DNA of 64,000 bases from Symbiodinium kawagutii. Taxonomy: Eukaryota; Sar; Dinophyceae; Suessiales; Symbiodiniaceae. Within the stretch, counting starts at the first letter, position 1, and every line of letters starts with the position of its first letter. A model generated the notes under the pieces. It searched no databases and had not been told where the DNA came from. It was given only the letters and a program-made list of their open reading frames with translations. Shown in pieces: positions 34,161 through 60,719 of this stretch. Position numbers and translations under genes: made by a program. The stretch is taken from NCBI GenBank assembly GCA_009767595.1, contig VSDK01028563.1, positions 251,000 through 314,999 of the forward strand. The letters run 5' to 3'.

Positions 34161-36949
34161 TAGCTGGTATATCCCCTCTAATTGCTAGTTATCATCCCCT
34201 ATTATTAACCATTAACCAGCTAGTTAACCACTGGTTGGTCGGCTAATTTTGACCCAGGACCATCTGTCTCTCAATGGGCCAAAGTCCAGCTGTGCCTTTT
34301 GTCCTTCCATCGCCGTCTTTACAGCCATGGCGGAGCTCATGGATGTCCTCAGCGACCGCAGCGCAATGGGAGTTGTTTTGAGGAACGCGTGATCTGCTGC
34401 ACGACCTCATAGCTCCAAGGTATACTTTCCCTGCGGTTCCACCACCAGTAAAGCAATGGTTGATCCTCTTTGGTAGCTCCAACCCCTTAGTCAAACAATG
34501 GTGTCTACGGTACCACTTTCAAAAATTAAGGTTGTCGGAAAGGGGTTACGCACTGGAAAATGAGAATGAATGAAACATGAAACCTGCTGCAGGTGATAGA
34601 GAAACAGTTCTGATAAAATTCCTGGTCCAAGCTGGGCCTCACTATTCCAGCGGGGGCAGCCAATCAGCCTCGCAGTTCAGTCGTTCTCCGGGGATCCCAG
34701 CTTTCCCACACCACCTTTCCCACCAAAGAGGGTGACTTGCGTGGTGGGCAGAGCACCGTCGCCAAAGGCCAAGGAGGCCTGAAGTGCGAAGCGACATTCC
34801 AGTTGGCTTGAAGCAACCGCTGATTGATCTATCATCGTGAAACCAATAGTTGCAAATAATCACATGATAAATAACCAATAATCACATGGTAACCAATAAT
34901 CACATGGTTATGATTGCCAACTCATCATAACCAATCTTCACATGGTTACGATCAGAATAGATCATATGATTACAACCAATATTCTCACTACTCACTCACT
35001 TACTACCTCGGCTCTTTTTGGGTGATTCCATCCTTGGTACGCCAGTCATGCCGCAGGGTACGGCATGGACAGCAGATCCAATCATCAGCACCAGCGGCAA
35101 AAGAAAAATTGCTTCACGAGCAATAGGTAATAACAGCAGTTCACGTTCATAAAAAATACAATAGTGAATAGCAACAGACGTAAACACCACCAGAATAACA
35201 TCACCTAATGAATAGCAACAATACCAATTACTCATGACCAATGACCACCAACAACAACCACCACCAACCACCACCAACCACCGTCATCACTTGACTCCAC
35301 CAACAATGAACCAAGGCACCAAGTAGCCCAGCGCGGGAGGACCCACCAAATTCTCCGGTCGATCACCGACCTGCGAACAGATTTGGAGCTTGGGCTAGCC
35401 GTTTGAAAATCTGACCTTGACATTTCTCATCTCATACACTATCGTCACTATCGTCACTATCTATCTCCCTATAAAAAAATCCAAAGCTAAAACAGGTCTA
35501 CGTTTGATGGATATGCGGGTAGCTTGCTGCTTCAACTGCTCCATTCTAGCAGAGCTGCAGCCGTCTTTTTTGAGAGAAATGGAACCCAATCCGGAAATTT
35601 TTGAATCCAATCGTATCCAAACAGGTTTAGGACATCTTATCCAATCATCCAAATGATCCAATCATCCAAAAATCCAATCATCCAAATCCAATCATCATTA
35701 TGGGTTCCGTTGGGGAGCGACCCTGTGGCCTTCTCTGTGGTGGTTCTACCGTGCGACCAGTGACCGACTGTGGACCCGGTGACACCCCCGGCCTCGTACA
35801 GCGGCAACTTCCGCGCTTCGCAAGTGCTTCGCAACTCTGCGAGGATCTGCGGGGGGGTTCGGGGCCACGGGTTCCCTCCGCCCCTGAAACTTCCCGTGGA
35901 AACGCTGGGCGCCATGTCAACCCGGTCAACCACATTATAAATCATACTGTTTGATACTGTTTGTTATCCATCGTGTTCATCATATTCGTGTATCGTCACA
36001 TTCATGTAGCATCATCGCAAATAGCATCGCCATTCCCCAGACTTTGCGTGATGTTTTCCAAAAAACAAATCGCTCAGAAAACGATCAACCAATGGGAGAA
36101 GCTCTGACCCGGCTGTGCATCCCATAGAGGTTCAGCGCCGACGACTCGTGCCTTGCCCTGCGATTCTACGCGAGCATTCCAATAGGCTTCGCCGCTAGAC
36201 TCTTCAATGATCTGGTTCACGATCAGCCTGGCAACTGGAAGTTTTCCGTTGTGGAAAGCCAAGAGTTCCACCAGTTGGGATGAGGAAAACGCCGACCAGC
36301 TCAAACCTCTTTGCATGGTTCCTAACAGCCGACTTCCAGTATTCCAATGATCATGGCCTGAAATGGATGGTTGAATATGGTTGAACTAACCCTTAAATGG
36401 CCACAGCTTTACAAGATTTCTACCCTGAAGCATCAACCACGTTAAATATCCCAAAGTCCACCACCTCGGGGTCATCATGCCCCTCACCATGGCACTCCCG
36501 CGCCCCGTGGTTCAGCCCACGCGCCTGCGGCAACAAATGCCTTGGGCCTTCAGCTCATGAACCTTGGAAGCAATAAGGGAGCGGGGCATTAGACTTAGAG
36601 CTGAGGCTTGGAGATTGGATGTCTCAACAGATCTTGATCTCCAAGCAGCACCATGGAGATGTGAGCAGGCTTGGAGATTAGATGTTGGCCATGGTGCTGT
36701 GGGAGATTTTTTCGCCCACTTCTCAAGCTGCACTAGGTGTGTGAGAAGAAACTGTGTCTTGACGGTGTTTTGTCTCAGGGAGGCCGGTCTCATTTCATGG
36801 AAATGACTAAATTGAACTGGAATCGAACACCAATTTAAGCTGCCTTCCAATTAAAAAGCCAGCTGACTTGAAACGATTATCTACCGTGTTACTATTGTAA
36901 GCTCCAACCACCCCCAAGTGTTGACTGCCTACAATGCAAAACATGTTTC

Positions 36950-38190
36950 AACCAGAGATTGAAGGTCGAAAAATTAAGATCTTCACCAACTGGCTATCTC
37001 AAAACATCAGCAATCCTAGGTTACACTATGCTGCCATCCTTCCTGTTGCAAGGCGAATTCCCATGCACCGGCTGGTTACTATAAACAATATCATCGACCA
37101 TTAATCCTTACTAACGATTCATGTTTACTATCCATAGGTTGGTTATGGCATGTTATCATTAACCGTTATTAGCCACTGATTGTTAGTTATTGACCATTCT
37201 TCCGAACTATGATTGACCATTGATCGCTAACAACCTTTTTCAACCACCATGATTAACAACCATTGGTTTGTTATAGAATAAATGGTTATATAACTATTGG
37301 TTGGTTGCCATGGCGTTTATTTCACCAAGCACTGCTGATAATATGGTTCTTCCTTCCCATATCAGCCATCATTGGTATACAGCACATCACTTATCAACCA
37401 TCAAGCACATAAGTCATATAATGATACTGCAAATGATATCAACCACAATCACTTTCTAACCAATGATATATCACTTTTATAACGTTTGTTAATCATTGAG
37501 TGGTATAGATAGCTATGATTAACCATCGGTTGGCCATTAGATAACCATCGGTTGGCCATATAACTATTATTAACTAATTCATTGACCATTGTACACTTGT
37601 TATAAAACTGTCATTAACAGTTGATTTGCCTGCTCGCCATATTGCCACTATGGTTACAGTAGGTATACACTTTTTATATATACGATCATCAATGGTTAAT
37701 GGTTAATGTTTATCTATTAATTATACTCATTAACCAGTGTATAATCTAATAACTATTAGATGACTACACTGGTAAACTACTTAATTGACTATGAGACACT
37801 TGTTCATATATCTAATTGTCACCTATTAAAAACTATGATACACTATCATAACTAATTTGTTAACTATTATACACTTGTTATATAACTATCATTCACTGAT
37901 TGGCTCCAGCTAAATACTTGTTATACAATGGATAATTCACAATAGCCAGCTATATAGTATTATATATGGGTGTTTCTCAAAATAGGGGTACCCCCCAATC
38001 ATCCATTACTAGTCATTTATTGTAATAAACCCACCATTTTTTGGGCACCCCTATTTTGAGAAACTCCCATATATTTAACTACTGTACTCATTAACCCTAT
38101 ATTATCAATATATGCCCTTATATATGTTACATACCATTAGCCCTTATATAACCCTTGATTGCCCACGAACGAACTTGCCGCCCAATTGGC
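36950..38190. other. AT-rich stretch with MITE-like family B
   Basis: No exon was seen. Degenerate AACCATTGATTGTTA-type words fill 37070-37960. The only defined element is the family B copy at 37964-38073. Confidence 0.5.
37964..38073. mobile_element. MITE-like family B reference copy
   Basis: The best-preserved copy: about 110 bp with roughly 30-bp terminal inverted repeats that differ at only two positions. The core of the arm is GTTTCTCAAAATAGGGGT, extended outward by ATATATGGG on both sides. The interior is AATCATCC then GTAATAAACC. No coding capacity, so if mobile it would need a transposase elsewhere. Confidence 0.75.
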
Positions 38191-39385
38191 CCAGCCACCA
38201 AGCGCTCAGCTTCCGCGGCGTCCAACTCGGTGGGCCGGGTGACCACCACGAACCTCGGCAGCCGGATCCGGGGCCCCGTGGTTCGTCCATCTGAGGATTG
38301 CTGTTAAGTATGAACCAACCAATAGTGAGGGATAATAACCAACAACCTATATATATATATAGTTATAAATATATATTTTTTTATTTATTTAAAAATAAAC
38401 AAATATATCGGAAAAGCATTGGTTCAGGGTGGTCAATGGTGGTTGCAAAAAATGGTGGTTCATGACGGTGATTGATAATGGATAAGTTAGGGATGGATAA
38501 TAACTAACCATTGACTCTGGTTGAAAATAACCAACTGCGGTTCATAATGGGACATGATAACCAACAATAAACCATTGAAAAACCGCTTCAGAATTGTTAA
38601 TCATGATTGTATATCTTACCGATTGGCGGCTATGACCCCTCTGAAAATCATCTTAGTGAACCAACCACGCATGGCAAATCTTGGGAAAATTAAAAAACGA
38701 TCGGTAAAATCTTTGCAACTTAATACGAGTATGAGTTTGTGCCTCCTTTGGTAAGAAGTGTTTGGCTGGAGAAAGCAAACGCCCTGCATGCTAGGCACTA
38801 TTACCTAAACCTGGCTGCTTGCACGGGTCCCTAAGTTGGAATGCTTTCACCAGAGTAGAGCATTTCCACTAATTACCCTACAATGGTGATTTGTGCCTTT
38901 TCGCGGGCAGCACTCCATGTTAATTGGTGTCCCGTTTGAGTTGGACCCAGCCAACTTTGGTCCAGTGAGCAAATGCGTCGAAGAAACCAGGTCGATGCAG
39001 CCTCTCCGAACCTCGATAAGCTATCAACATTTGTGGGCAACCTTAACATGATCAAGCCCCCTGCAGCATCGACTGGTGTTGCCCCATCAACCTTTCAGCT
39101 CGAAGCTTAGTTCGCGGGCAAATGGCTAACAAGCGTTGAGTGATATCAACCTGCCATGAACCATTACAGCCACCGGTGTTCCCCACGAACCCTTCGCCTG
39201 GGTTCCCAGGACACCGAACAACGGTCCTGGCCCCCGCACTCCGCAGAAGCGCCGCTGGAAGTGCCCTTCGTGGGCGGCGTTTTCAGGGCGCGGCTCAGAA
39301 AGGCCACCTGGGAGCTCGCAGGGGCAGCATGGATCAAGCTGCAGCCTGGTGGATGAGTTCCCCTCCTAAAAACCCAAGGGGTTGG

Positions 39386-39460
39386 AATGGCATGGATGGC
39401 ATGGATGGCACAGATGGCATGGATGGCATGGATGGCATGGATGGCATGGATGGCATGGAG
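39386..39460. repeat. 9-bp GGCATGGAT tandem repeat
   Basis: About eight copies. On the minus strand it ends about 80 nt upstream of the acceptor of the ArsA-type exon starting at 39307. Confidence 0.85.
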
Positions 39461-39896
39461 GGCTTCGGGCTGGTGAGAAGGGCTTTGCCGGTGCATTTTT
39501 GCCCAGCAAATCTGGGACTGGTAGCCGTTCAATGAACCCAGGTGCATAGAAAGAATCGATTCAAGTGGCGTTGTACAGCTCAACACGGCATCGATGCACC
39601 AAGAATGAAAAGAACGGCCTATGATGCCATGCTTGCATCCCCATGCAACCTCCGAGGCACTCCTTCTTCAGCACTAGGTGGCGCTCTTATGGGTGCAGCT
39701 GCAACTGGCTGACGTCTGTTATCAGAACCAGTGCTGCAGCCAAAAAATTCGCAACATGCAGACGTCTGTGCCTGAAGAATTGGGGGAACAGGTCCAATTT
39801 TTTCAAAAGTTGGCAGTGAACCTTGGACCCAAGACTATTCCACAGGGGGCATGCGCAACAAATTAGCCGGGACAGCCTTGAGCTGCCCGGTGAAAC

Positions 39897-53945
<14,049 letters not shown>

Positions 53946-54973
53946 GTTAGCCGCGAGCCATGCGCATCCTACTGGTTAACCACCCGCCTCTGCTAGCTTA
54001 GGCATGGGCTGGTAAACTTGGGTCGGGTGTTATGGTCAAGCCATGCTGAACAACCGACATCTTCGTTGCTTCTCTTCTCGTGTCAATTCGTTCGAGATCT
54101 GCCACGGCAAAGCACCAGGCTGGTTCCCCTGCCTTGTCTTCGTGGGACCCGCGGTGAACGTAAGGTCTTCCAGCTCCCTTCACGTCCAACCGCAGGGTTA
54201 CCCGGCCGTTCAAAGGAGCCGTTCAGTGGGGCTGGCAGAAGACAAGTCCATGAGCTCGGCAGCATGGTGATGATGAATGCTTGGTGATTGGATATTCTCA
54301 ACGGTTGCTTTCATGATTGATGAATCGATAAGTTTTCAGAGTTGAGTGACCTACTATATCATGAATAGATGAATTTACAAGTTCATGGTTGTTGGATCAT
54401 GGTAAATGGTTTGTCGGTGGTTGTATGCTACCTTTGATGGCCTCTGGTTTTAAGCAACAACGAACTACAGCCATGAGCATCATCATGAGCCAGCTCAACT
54501 CATGCTTGTGGGCAGCTGCTTTGGCCGCTGACAAATTGTGCTGCGGGAATCATGGTGTCTTGACCACGCGAGCACCCACAGGCCATTGATGATAATCGAA
54601 TGGCAAACCATGCTTGCAGCAGTGCTGATGGCTGATGATTAATTCACCAATGTTACTTTCTTTTGAACTAAGCGAGCAATAAAATTTGAATCCACCATTT
54701 ATAGCAGGATATAGCAGGTTCACCTATCGAAAATGATGAGCAACTCAGCGCCACCGGGAAATCGTTTACCAGAGGGTCATCATGATCATTAACAACCTAC
54801 AACCTCATTGGTTCAACCAGGGGTATCATCATGATCATTAACAATCTATTAACAACCTATTAACAACCCATCAACAACCTACAACCTCATTGGCTCATTG
54901 GTTCAACCTCATTGGATCATTGGTTCAACCAAGGCTTGCCATGTTGCAACCAACCATTTTCCCAACCAGCCTG

Positions 54974-57900
54974 AGATACGCAGCACGTGGCCGTGCCTCA
55001 TCGAGCTTGTCGTCTGCACCACTGGCCAGGCCCAAGCCTAACATGCCCAACCTCCAGGGGTCGCAGGTCGTGCGAGGCCATGACTTTGGGGTTTAGGGTC
55101 CGGAAAACTGGCCATCGGTTCAGCTGAAGGAGCGAGCTCGGATGGGAGCCCCTCAGCATGGCAACTTCAGGGTCGGGCTTCCTGCTGNNNNNNNNNNNNN
55201 NNCCTGCTGATCCTGGAAGCTCAGGTGAACTGCCATGTTTCATAGAGACATGTGTGCCATCGATTTCTGTGGTGGATTTTCCCCCCACATATCAGGAACC
55301 CCGGGTGTTTACCAGAGTGTAGGCCACTTGGAAGCGCGAAATGTAGGTGGGGTTATCAATGGAATAGATCTGCACCCATCTGAAGCTGGGAAGGGCTATA
55401 AATCATTCAGAAATGAAACAAACGTAGCCGATAGCCGGAAATATCATGGAATCTTGGTGTAAACCACCGTTATGTATCCCGCAATTTCTGTACCCTTTGG
55501 ACCATCCAAGAAAGTTGGCTCCATGTTTCCAAATCGGGACAGCTGCACAGTTTGAGGGTAGATCCAAGATGGGTAGATCTGGCTGCTCATCTCTGCATCT
55601 GCTCCTCCACTCCTAGCTACCGAACTACCTATCCATCCACCAATCCATCAACTATCCATCCCATGTATCTTGTTACGTTATGTATGCTTCCGGATCGATC
55701 CGTCTATTGATCTCTCTAATCGAGTGTAGCCTAATTAAATCCAATAATTCAGTCCAATTCAACTCTACCCAGTACAAGCTAATTAGTGCCCCGCTCTGTT
55801 GCCATCAGGTCAGATCTGCCCGAGCCGTGCTGCCACTTGACCATCTAATTGCATGTTCAAGATCTCATGTGGACTATTTCTGAGAATTTGGGACATAGCA
55901 AGTCTGCAGCTTTTGGGGACGCCATCTATGTTCACATCTTTATCTCAGTCAAGAGGGTCAGCAGTGGGCCGACCCAGAATGACCCAACATAGACATCTGG
56001 GTTGCACATCGAGGACGGCTGATCAAAGCCATATCTATTTTAGGCAGTGTGGCAAAGGGATGGCTCATGAAATTGCAGCGCCGCCATCTTTTCACCCACG
56101 CTGAAGCACTGACATCTCCTTATTGGAGGCATCTCCGCAAACTTTGGCCGATGGGCAAACTGCCAGCAGCTGGAAGGTTGCCTCGGCTCGCGCAGGGAGC
56201 AACATGGAGCAACCAGTTGGTGTCATGTCCAGTCATCCTCAGGTCATCCTGGAAAGGCATCTGACGATGCAAGGCCCGTGGTACCAGAACCTATTGAAAC
56301 CCTTTGATTTGGGCTGGTTGGCAGGACATGACACGGTTTCATGGGAGCCATGATCAACAAACCAGCTGGATTCAGCCAGCACCTGAAACGCCATCAGCCC
56401 TGCGCCAGGATGCATCGTCCAACTCTTCCCTTGCGTGGAGCACGCGCCTGGCCCACTTGAGCATGCTGTCTGCTCGGCGGCCCCCTTGGCAGAATGAGGA
56501 AAGGAATGGAAACATGCTGAGACCGGCCATGTTGGAGCACAGGGATTTCAAAGCCCAAGTTCTCAGAAAGAAAATCCAACACCCTTCAGCACAATGGGCC
56601 AAAAATGCTAACCCAGAAAATCCTCCCGCTCATGTCTGCCTGCTTTCTAGAAAGCTGCAATGGCGGGGATGAAGCGAGAGAGGGAGAGCGTTCATGGCAG
56701 AGAGAGTAAAACCATGTCAAAACAATGTGGGCGTTTCTCGAAATACGAACCACCCACTTGCCCTCCTTTATTAACCAGTCATAGTAGAAAACCAACCGTA
56801 CTGTAACTTGTGGCTTCTCCTATGGCTTGAGAAATCCCGTGACCAGCAGTTGTTTCACCATAAGTTTGTTGTTGGTTGCCCCCCCATGTTAACCATTCTA
56901 ATCCCCCGTAGAACCATTCAGAAACCACCCGTTGTAGGCCACCCGTCGGATCGACCGACGCATCATGTCGGTAGCCCTCGCGTCGTGTCTCGACGAGCGG
57001 CGTTCGCAGAGTTTCAAGGTCTCAGCCTCCCAGAAGGTGAGCTGCCTACCATGGCCATGGCGCGAGGGTACGGTCAGCAGCAACTGACAGTGACCCAAGG
57101 GGGGGAACGACGGTAGCCATCGGGGCAACTCTGAAGCTATGTCCAAGCAAGTTTCTGAGGCACCTTCAGCTCAAAATATCCAAGGAAGTTCAGGCAACTG
57201 CCTTGTAAACGTCAAGCTGGACCAAGTTCGAAACTACACGTCAGCAAACCCAAGCGAGGTCCGAAGTGGCAACTCACATCTAGCTGGATGCTGATTACGC
57301 CAAAATTCCTCACTATTGGATATCATGAGCCACTGTTAACCATATTCGACACTATCAAGCATTATTAATCGCCATTACCTAAACCATCATTGGCCACTAG
57401 TAATCATAGCTCTATCAACTAATTTACTATCCACCACCATCATGAACCACTAGTCATCAATATCAACCTGCTAGCCATCAGCAACTTGCAATTCACCATC
57501 AGTAAGGCCTGATGATCACCAGCCGGCCACCAGCCATGTCATGTCGCTGCTCCCAACCTTTCCAGGTCACGGCGAAGCTGTAGATGCTGTACCATGGCAT
57601 CCTCAGGCCGCCCCAGGGTAGCCCCTGGAAGTTGAATTCTTCATCAAGCCAATTTGGTGCTTTCTTAAAATAGGTTTATTACTAGAAATTGTGGTAAAAT
57701 AGGTTTTGGAATATTAGTATCCCAAAATTGGTTGGTTTATTACTAGAAATGGTTGATAATGGATGATTTGGGGGGTCCCCTATTCTGAGAAACACCCATT
57801 TTGGTGCCAAAGCTATGCAAATGTTCTGAGAATGCAATTGCTACCTCATCTCTTCCATGATGAGTCGGCGAACAAAATCTTCTGACTGACCGATACATGT

Positions 57901-59008
57901 CACATCACTGGCTTTGGACTACAGCAAAGACCCCCTCTTCCATGATGATTCCCATCGATCCCACGAAAAAAAAGCTGGGCATGTGCCATTTCATCATCAA
58001 ACCCCCAGTCAACCACTGGTTTCCCTTCATAAAATCATCATGTTTTGGTGCTGGCCCATTGGTTACCCTGGTTACCCGTCATGGCTTGGCATGGCTTGGC
58101 ACCCAGCCCCAGTGGCTCTCCTAGTCCAAGCTGCCCGGGCTCCGCCATCGCGGTTGGAACCTGGGCCTTCCTCGCTACGAGCCGACAGCGGAGGTCGGCC
58201 CCGCGGGTCCCGGGGATCACGGCTCTTGCGCTCGCGGGATCCGTCCAGGGACAGGATGGCAGGGTCGCTGCTGGTGAGCTCCTGGGCTGGGCGCTGCTGG
58301 TGAGCTCCTGGAGCTGCTGGTGAGCTCCATCATTTCACGACTTCATCATCTCTCTCTCTCTCCATCGCAGATGGCACCACTTAATCATCAAAAACCATCA
58401 TTTAATCATCAGAAACCATCACTTAACCAGCAAAAGCCATCCTCTAACCACCTACAAAACCATCATTCAAATATAGTCATCAAATGTCATTCACCATGAA
58501 AATGACTTAAGCCCAAATCTGTCTCAATTACAATCAACCATGAACAACATTTAATAAAATCCCTATTTTTGACGAGATCAACGGTGGACAGTTTGACTTA
58601 CTATACTATTATTGTTGGTGATTATCCTCATTGACCACTACAACACCACCTATTTATTGGTTGGTAGTTTACTACAGTTTTTAAAGGATAATAACAAACA
58701 ATGATATATCTCATTAACCAATATTATTGTTGATTATGATCCTCTTTAGCCACTATAATGAAGCCCTAAAAAAAACTGCCTTGAACCAACCAACCAACTC
58801 ACCATTCAACCAACTTCCCATTCATCCAACCAGGCTATAAACCCACCACCTTCCCACATCACCCCATCCGCTCCTGCCAAAACAAGTCCCAGCGCCGCCC
58901 TGGCGCCGCACCGCTCGCGCTGCCCCGCTGTGGCGCTTTGGGCGGCGGCAGCGGCGGCAGGCGCCCCCGCGGTGTGGCGGAGCGCCGCGGGGCGGAGAAG
59001 GCGGCGGC
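54974..59008 (-). CDS. Gene Y: unrecognised multi-exon gene (partial model)
   Basis: Minus-strand exon candidates: 58874-59008 (Ala/Pro-rich, frame uncertain), 58135-58281 (LTSSDPAILSLDGSRERK, then Arg/Pro-rich), 57558-57624 (LGRPEDAMVQHLQLRRDLE), 56943-57026 (ETLKLCERRSSRHDARATDM), about 56400-56484 (RRADSMLKWARRVLHAREEL), 55468-55542 (RFGNMEPTFLDGPKGTEIAG), 55313-55369 (IYSIDNPTYISRFQVAYTL) and about 54974-55040 (GADDKLDEARPRAAYLRL). Each has an AG acceptor and most have a GT, GC or GA donor, but not all junctions could be matched in phase, so exons may be missing or two genes mixed. The composition is helical and Arg-rich early and beta-like later. No family was recognised. A 15-base gap at 55188-55202 interrupts it. 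It sits immediately upstream of the antiporter on the same strand. Confidence 0.4.
55188..55202. other. Assembly gap (15 N)
   Basis: Fifteen N bases, with the same 7-mer CCTGCTG immediately on both sides. This suggests two contig ends that overlap or a collapsed short tandem, so the true gap may be zero or negative. Confidence 0.95.
58325..58870. other. AT-rich spacer or intron
   Basis: No exon was seen. Repeated CATCACTTAATCATCAAAAACC-like words occupy 58370-58480. Confidence 0.45.
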
Positions 59009-59694
59009 CTCCGGGCAAGGATCGACCACCCATCAGCTGATGGCTTCTCAAGGCAGCTTGGGGACCCCAAAAATCAATGGTTTATTAATGTTTATTACTA
59101 TCCATGGTTTATGTTTGAATGATTTACTGCTATAAATGGCGAATGTTCGAGCAATGTATTACTATAAATGGCGACTGTTGGATCCCAGCGCTGCGGTCTG
59201 TCACCTTATCAACCGCTGGCCGTATTGGCAGGCGATAAACTTCTAGCTAAGATGAAAAATGTTGGATGATTTGGGGGTACCTCTATTTTGAGAAACCCCC
59301 CATGTGGATTGGAAGATTCATGGGGGATGGGCCAGTTGGTGGGTGGATTGGTGATGATGGATTGGTGGTTGATGGGTGGATTGCTGATTCAGAGTTGGTG
59401 AATGGTTGGTGGTTGACTTTTTGTGGTGGATTCATGCTTGATTTATGGTTGATTGAGGGTTGGCTAGTGCTTGAACAATGATTGCTTCAGGTTGGTTGAT
59501 GTTTGGTTTATGCTTGGTTTAGGGTCGGTTGGTGGGTGATTCAGGTTGCTTAATGGGGGATTTACGGCTGATTAATGGTCGACTAAGGATTGATTAAGGT
59601 TGGCTAATGGTTTACTGCTCGCGAATTAATGATTGGCCCGTTGACACCACTACATGTGTAGGCATTTTATCTCGAGAGTGAAAAGGTGCTGAAC

Positions 59695-59711
59695 CCGAAA
59701 GTCGGGTTATG
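59695..59711 (+). promoter_or_regulatory. Leader hairpin
   Basis: AACCCG and CGGGTT pair perfectly around the loop AAAGT, 41 bases before the first Gag ATG at 59752. A role in packaging, priming or translation is possible but not shown. Confidence 0.4.
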
Positions 59712-59751
59712 AGCCCAACCTAACGTTTTCACTGCATCGACTTCGTTAGCC

Positions 59752-60675
59752 ATGGACAGGGGGTCAGGCTACGATCTGCCAGTTAATGACTTCTACTCAG
59801 AGAAGGTGAAGCGGGAGGTGCAGATCCAAGCTGCTCGACCAGGAGACCGACCTGTGCCTAGCGACTCGGATGCTGATGTTGACCGGGTTCCGGTGAGGGA
59901 TGGCAGACTTAGCCCGGAGGTTCATGATAGACCCACAGGGAAAGGACAAGGTAGCGTTGCGGCATTTGTGGAATGGCAGCAAGTCTCGGGATGTTTCGAG
60001 ACACCGCCTAGCAAGTCGTCAACGGGACTACTGGACCCCCTGCAGCGTCATGAGATTAGACCACGGGTTGATGGCCGCATCTCTCAGTCTTCGGGCCCTA
60101 TGCCTCCTGAACCACCTGAGCCTCCTGGGAAGATGATGAAGACCATGGGCTCTGTGAGGGTTGAGGGTTCTACTCAACCGTCGGTTCAAGACAAGTCAAT
60201 GTCAGTCAAAGGTGCTATGAAAGCTTCGGATGATGATGATGATCTTCAAAGGGCTCTAGAGCGGGAATTGGTTGATCATCTCCAGCCACGGAATCGACAA
60301 CTACAGGCTGAGCTGGATGAGCTTAGGGCTGCTAGACATGGAATGGATAGTAGTGCTTCTGGGCAAACAGCAGCTTCATGGGAAACCGTCGATGATGTGC
60401 CACCACCAAATTCGAAACCTGCAGAGGACAGGGGGCAGATACCACCTAGGGATCGGTCACCCAGGTCCAGGTCTCGAACTCAAGACAAGCAGGTCAGGAT
60501 GACATCCAACGGAACCAGGGTCCCTGATGGACCACCACCAACGGATGGCGTTGAAGAGGTCCCAAAACCACCGCCATTACCAGCGTTTCCCCCGTTGCAG
60601 CCAGCGGGTCCTTCTGGTGCTGATTGGTTGGTGGGCTATGACCATGTTGGATGCCAAGGGAGGGTTGAAGGGTAG
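59752..60675 (+). pseudogene. Retroelement Gag, first segment
   Basis: A 307-codon frame starting at ATG 59752. It is hydrophilic and Pro/Arg-rich, with a short coiled coil near residues 165-195 (LQRALERELVDHL, LQAELDELRAA), and ends in a stop at 60675. The element's reading then continues in two other frames: through 60640-60720 in a second frame, then in the frame of the next segment. The breaks look like small indels. Confidence 0.65.
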
Positions 60676-60719
60676 TCGTCCATGGAGACCATCCAATGTT
60701 GATGTAGTGTCCCCCCGCA

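Larger units (their letters stand above)
33154..34778 (-). pseudogene. ArsA/Get3-type ATPase, N-terminal-half exons (partial)
   Basis: Exon 34702-34778 follows a CACTTCAG acceptor and ends in the deviant P-loop LFGGKGGVGK, followed by a GC donor. Exon 33154-33312 follows CAGCAG and opens VLIISTDPAHSLGDALGCKL, the diagnostic ArsA/Get3 segment after the P-loop, then runs into ELGQELGREW before an ATG|GTGGAG donor. The short piece between them (Thr-Thr and following helix) was not firmly located; 33500-33560 has a weak TSSPSALAVDL candidate. No switch II (DTAPTGHT) or later exon follows before the subtilase begins at 32146. Matching C-terminal-half exons exist, but upstream, at 35.7-39.3 kb. This half is either the start of a second ATPase domain or a displaced gene half. 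Confidence 0.6.
35730..39307 (-). pseudogene. ArsA/Get3-type ATPase, C-terminal-half exons (partial)
   Basis: Four minus-strand exons. Exon 39198-39307 (VAFLSRALKTPP, Ser/Gly-rich) joins in phase through a GC donor to 38199-38253, which reads FVVVTRPTELDAAEAERL, the family's segment after switch II. About 36157-36300 reads LPVARLIVNQIIEES followed by ARVESQ, equivalent to the VVNQ strand and the later R-x-x-x-Q region; the Cys pair of Get3 is not visible. About 35730-35900 reads PPQILAELRSTCEARKLPLY then EAGGVTG, matching the family's C-terminal LPL-EEVRG. The set therefore covers a C-terminal half only. It starts just downstream of the antiporter 3' end. A GC-rich block at 36432-36549 is also open (ARGLNHGARECHGEGHDDPE) but does not fit the family. 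Confidence 0.55.

Noticed and set aside
36432-36549. HGEGHDD-containing island as an additional protease or metal site
   Set aside because: There is no family context and it does not fit the ArsA exons around it; one 34-residue block is not enough.
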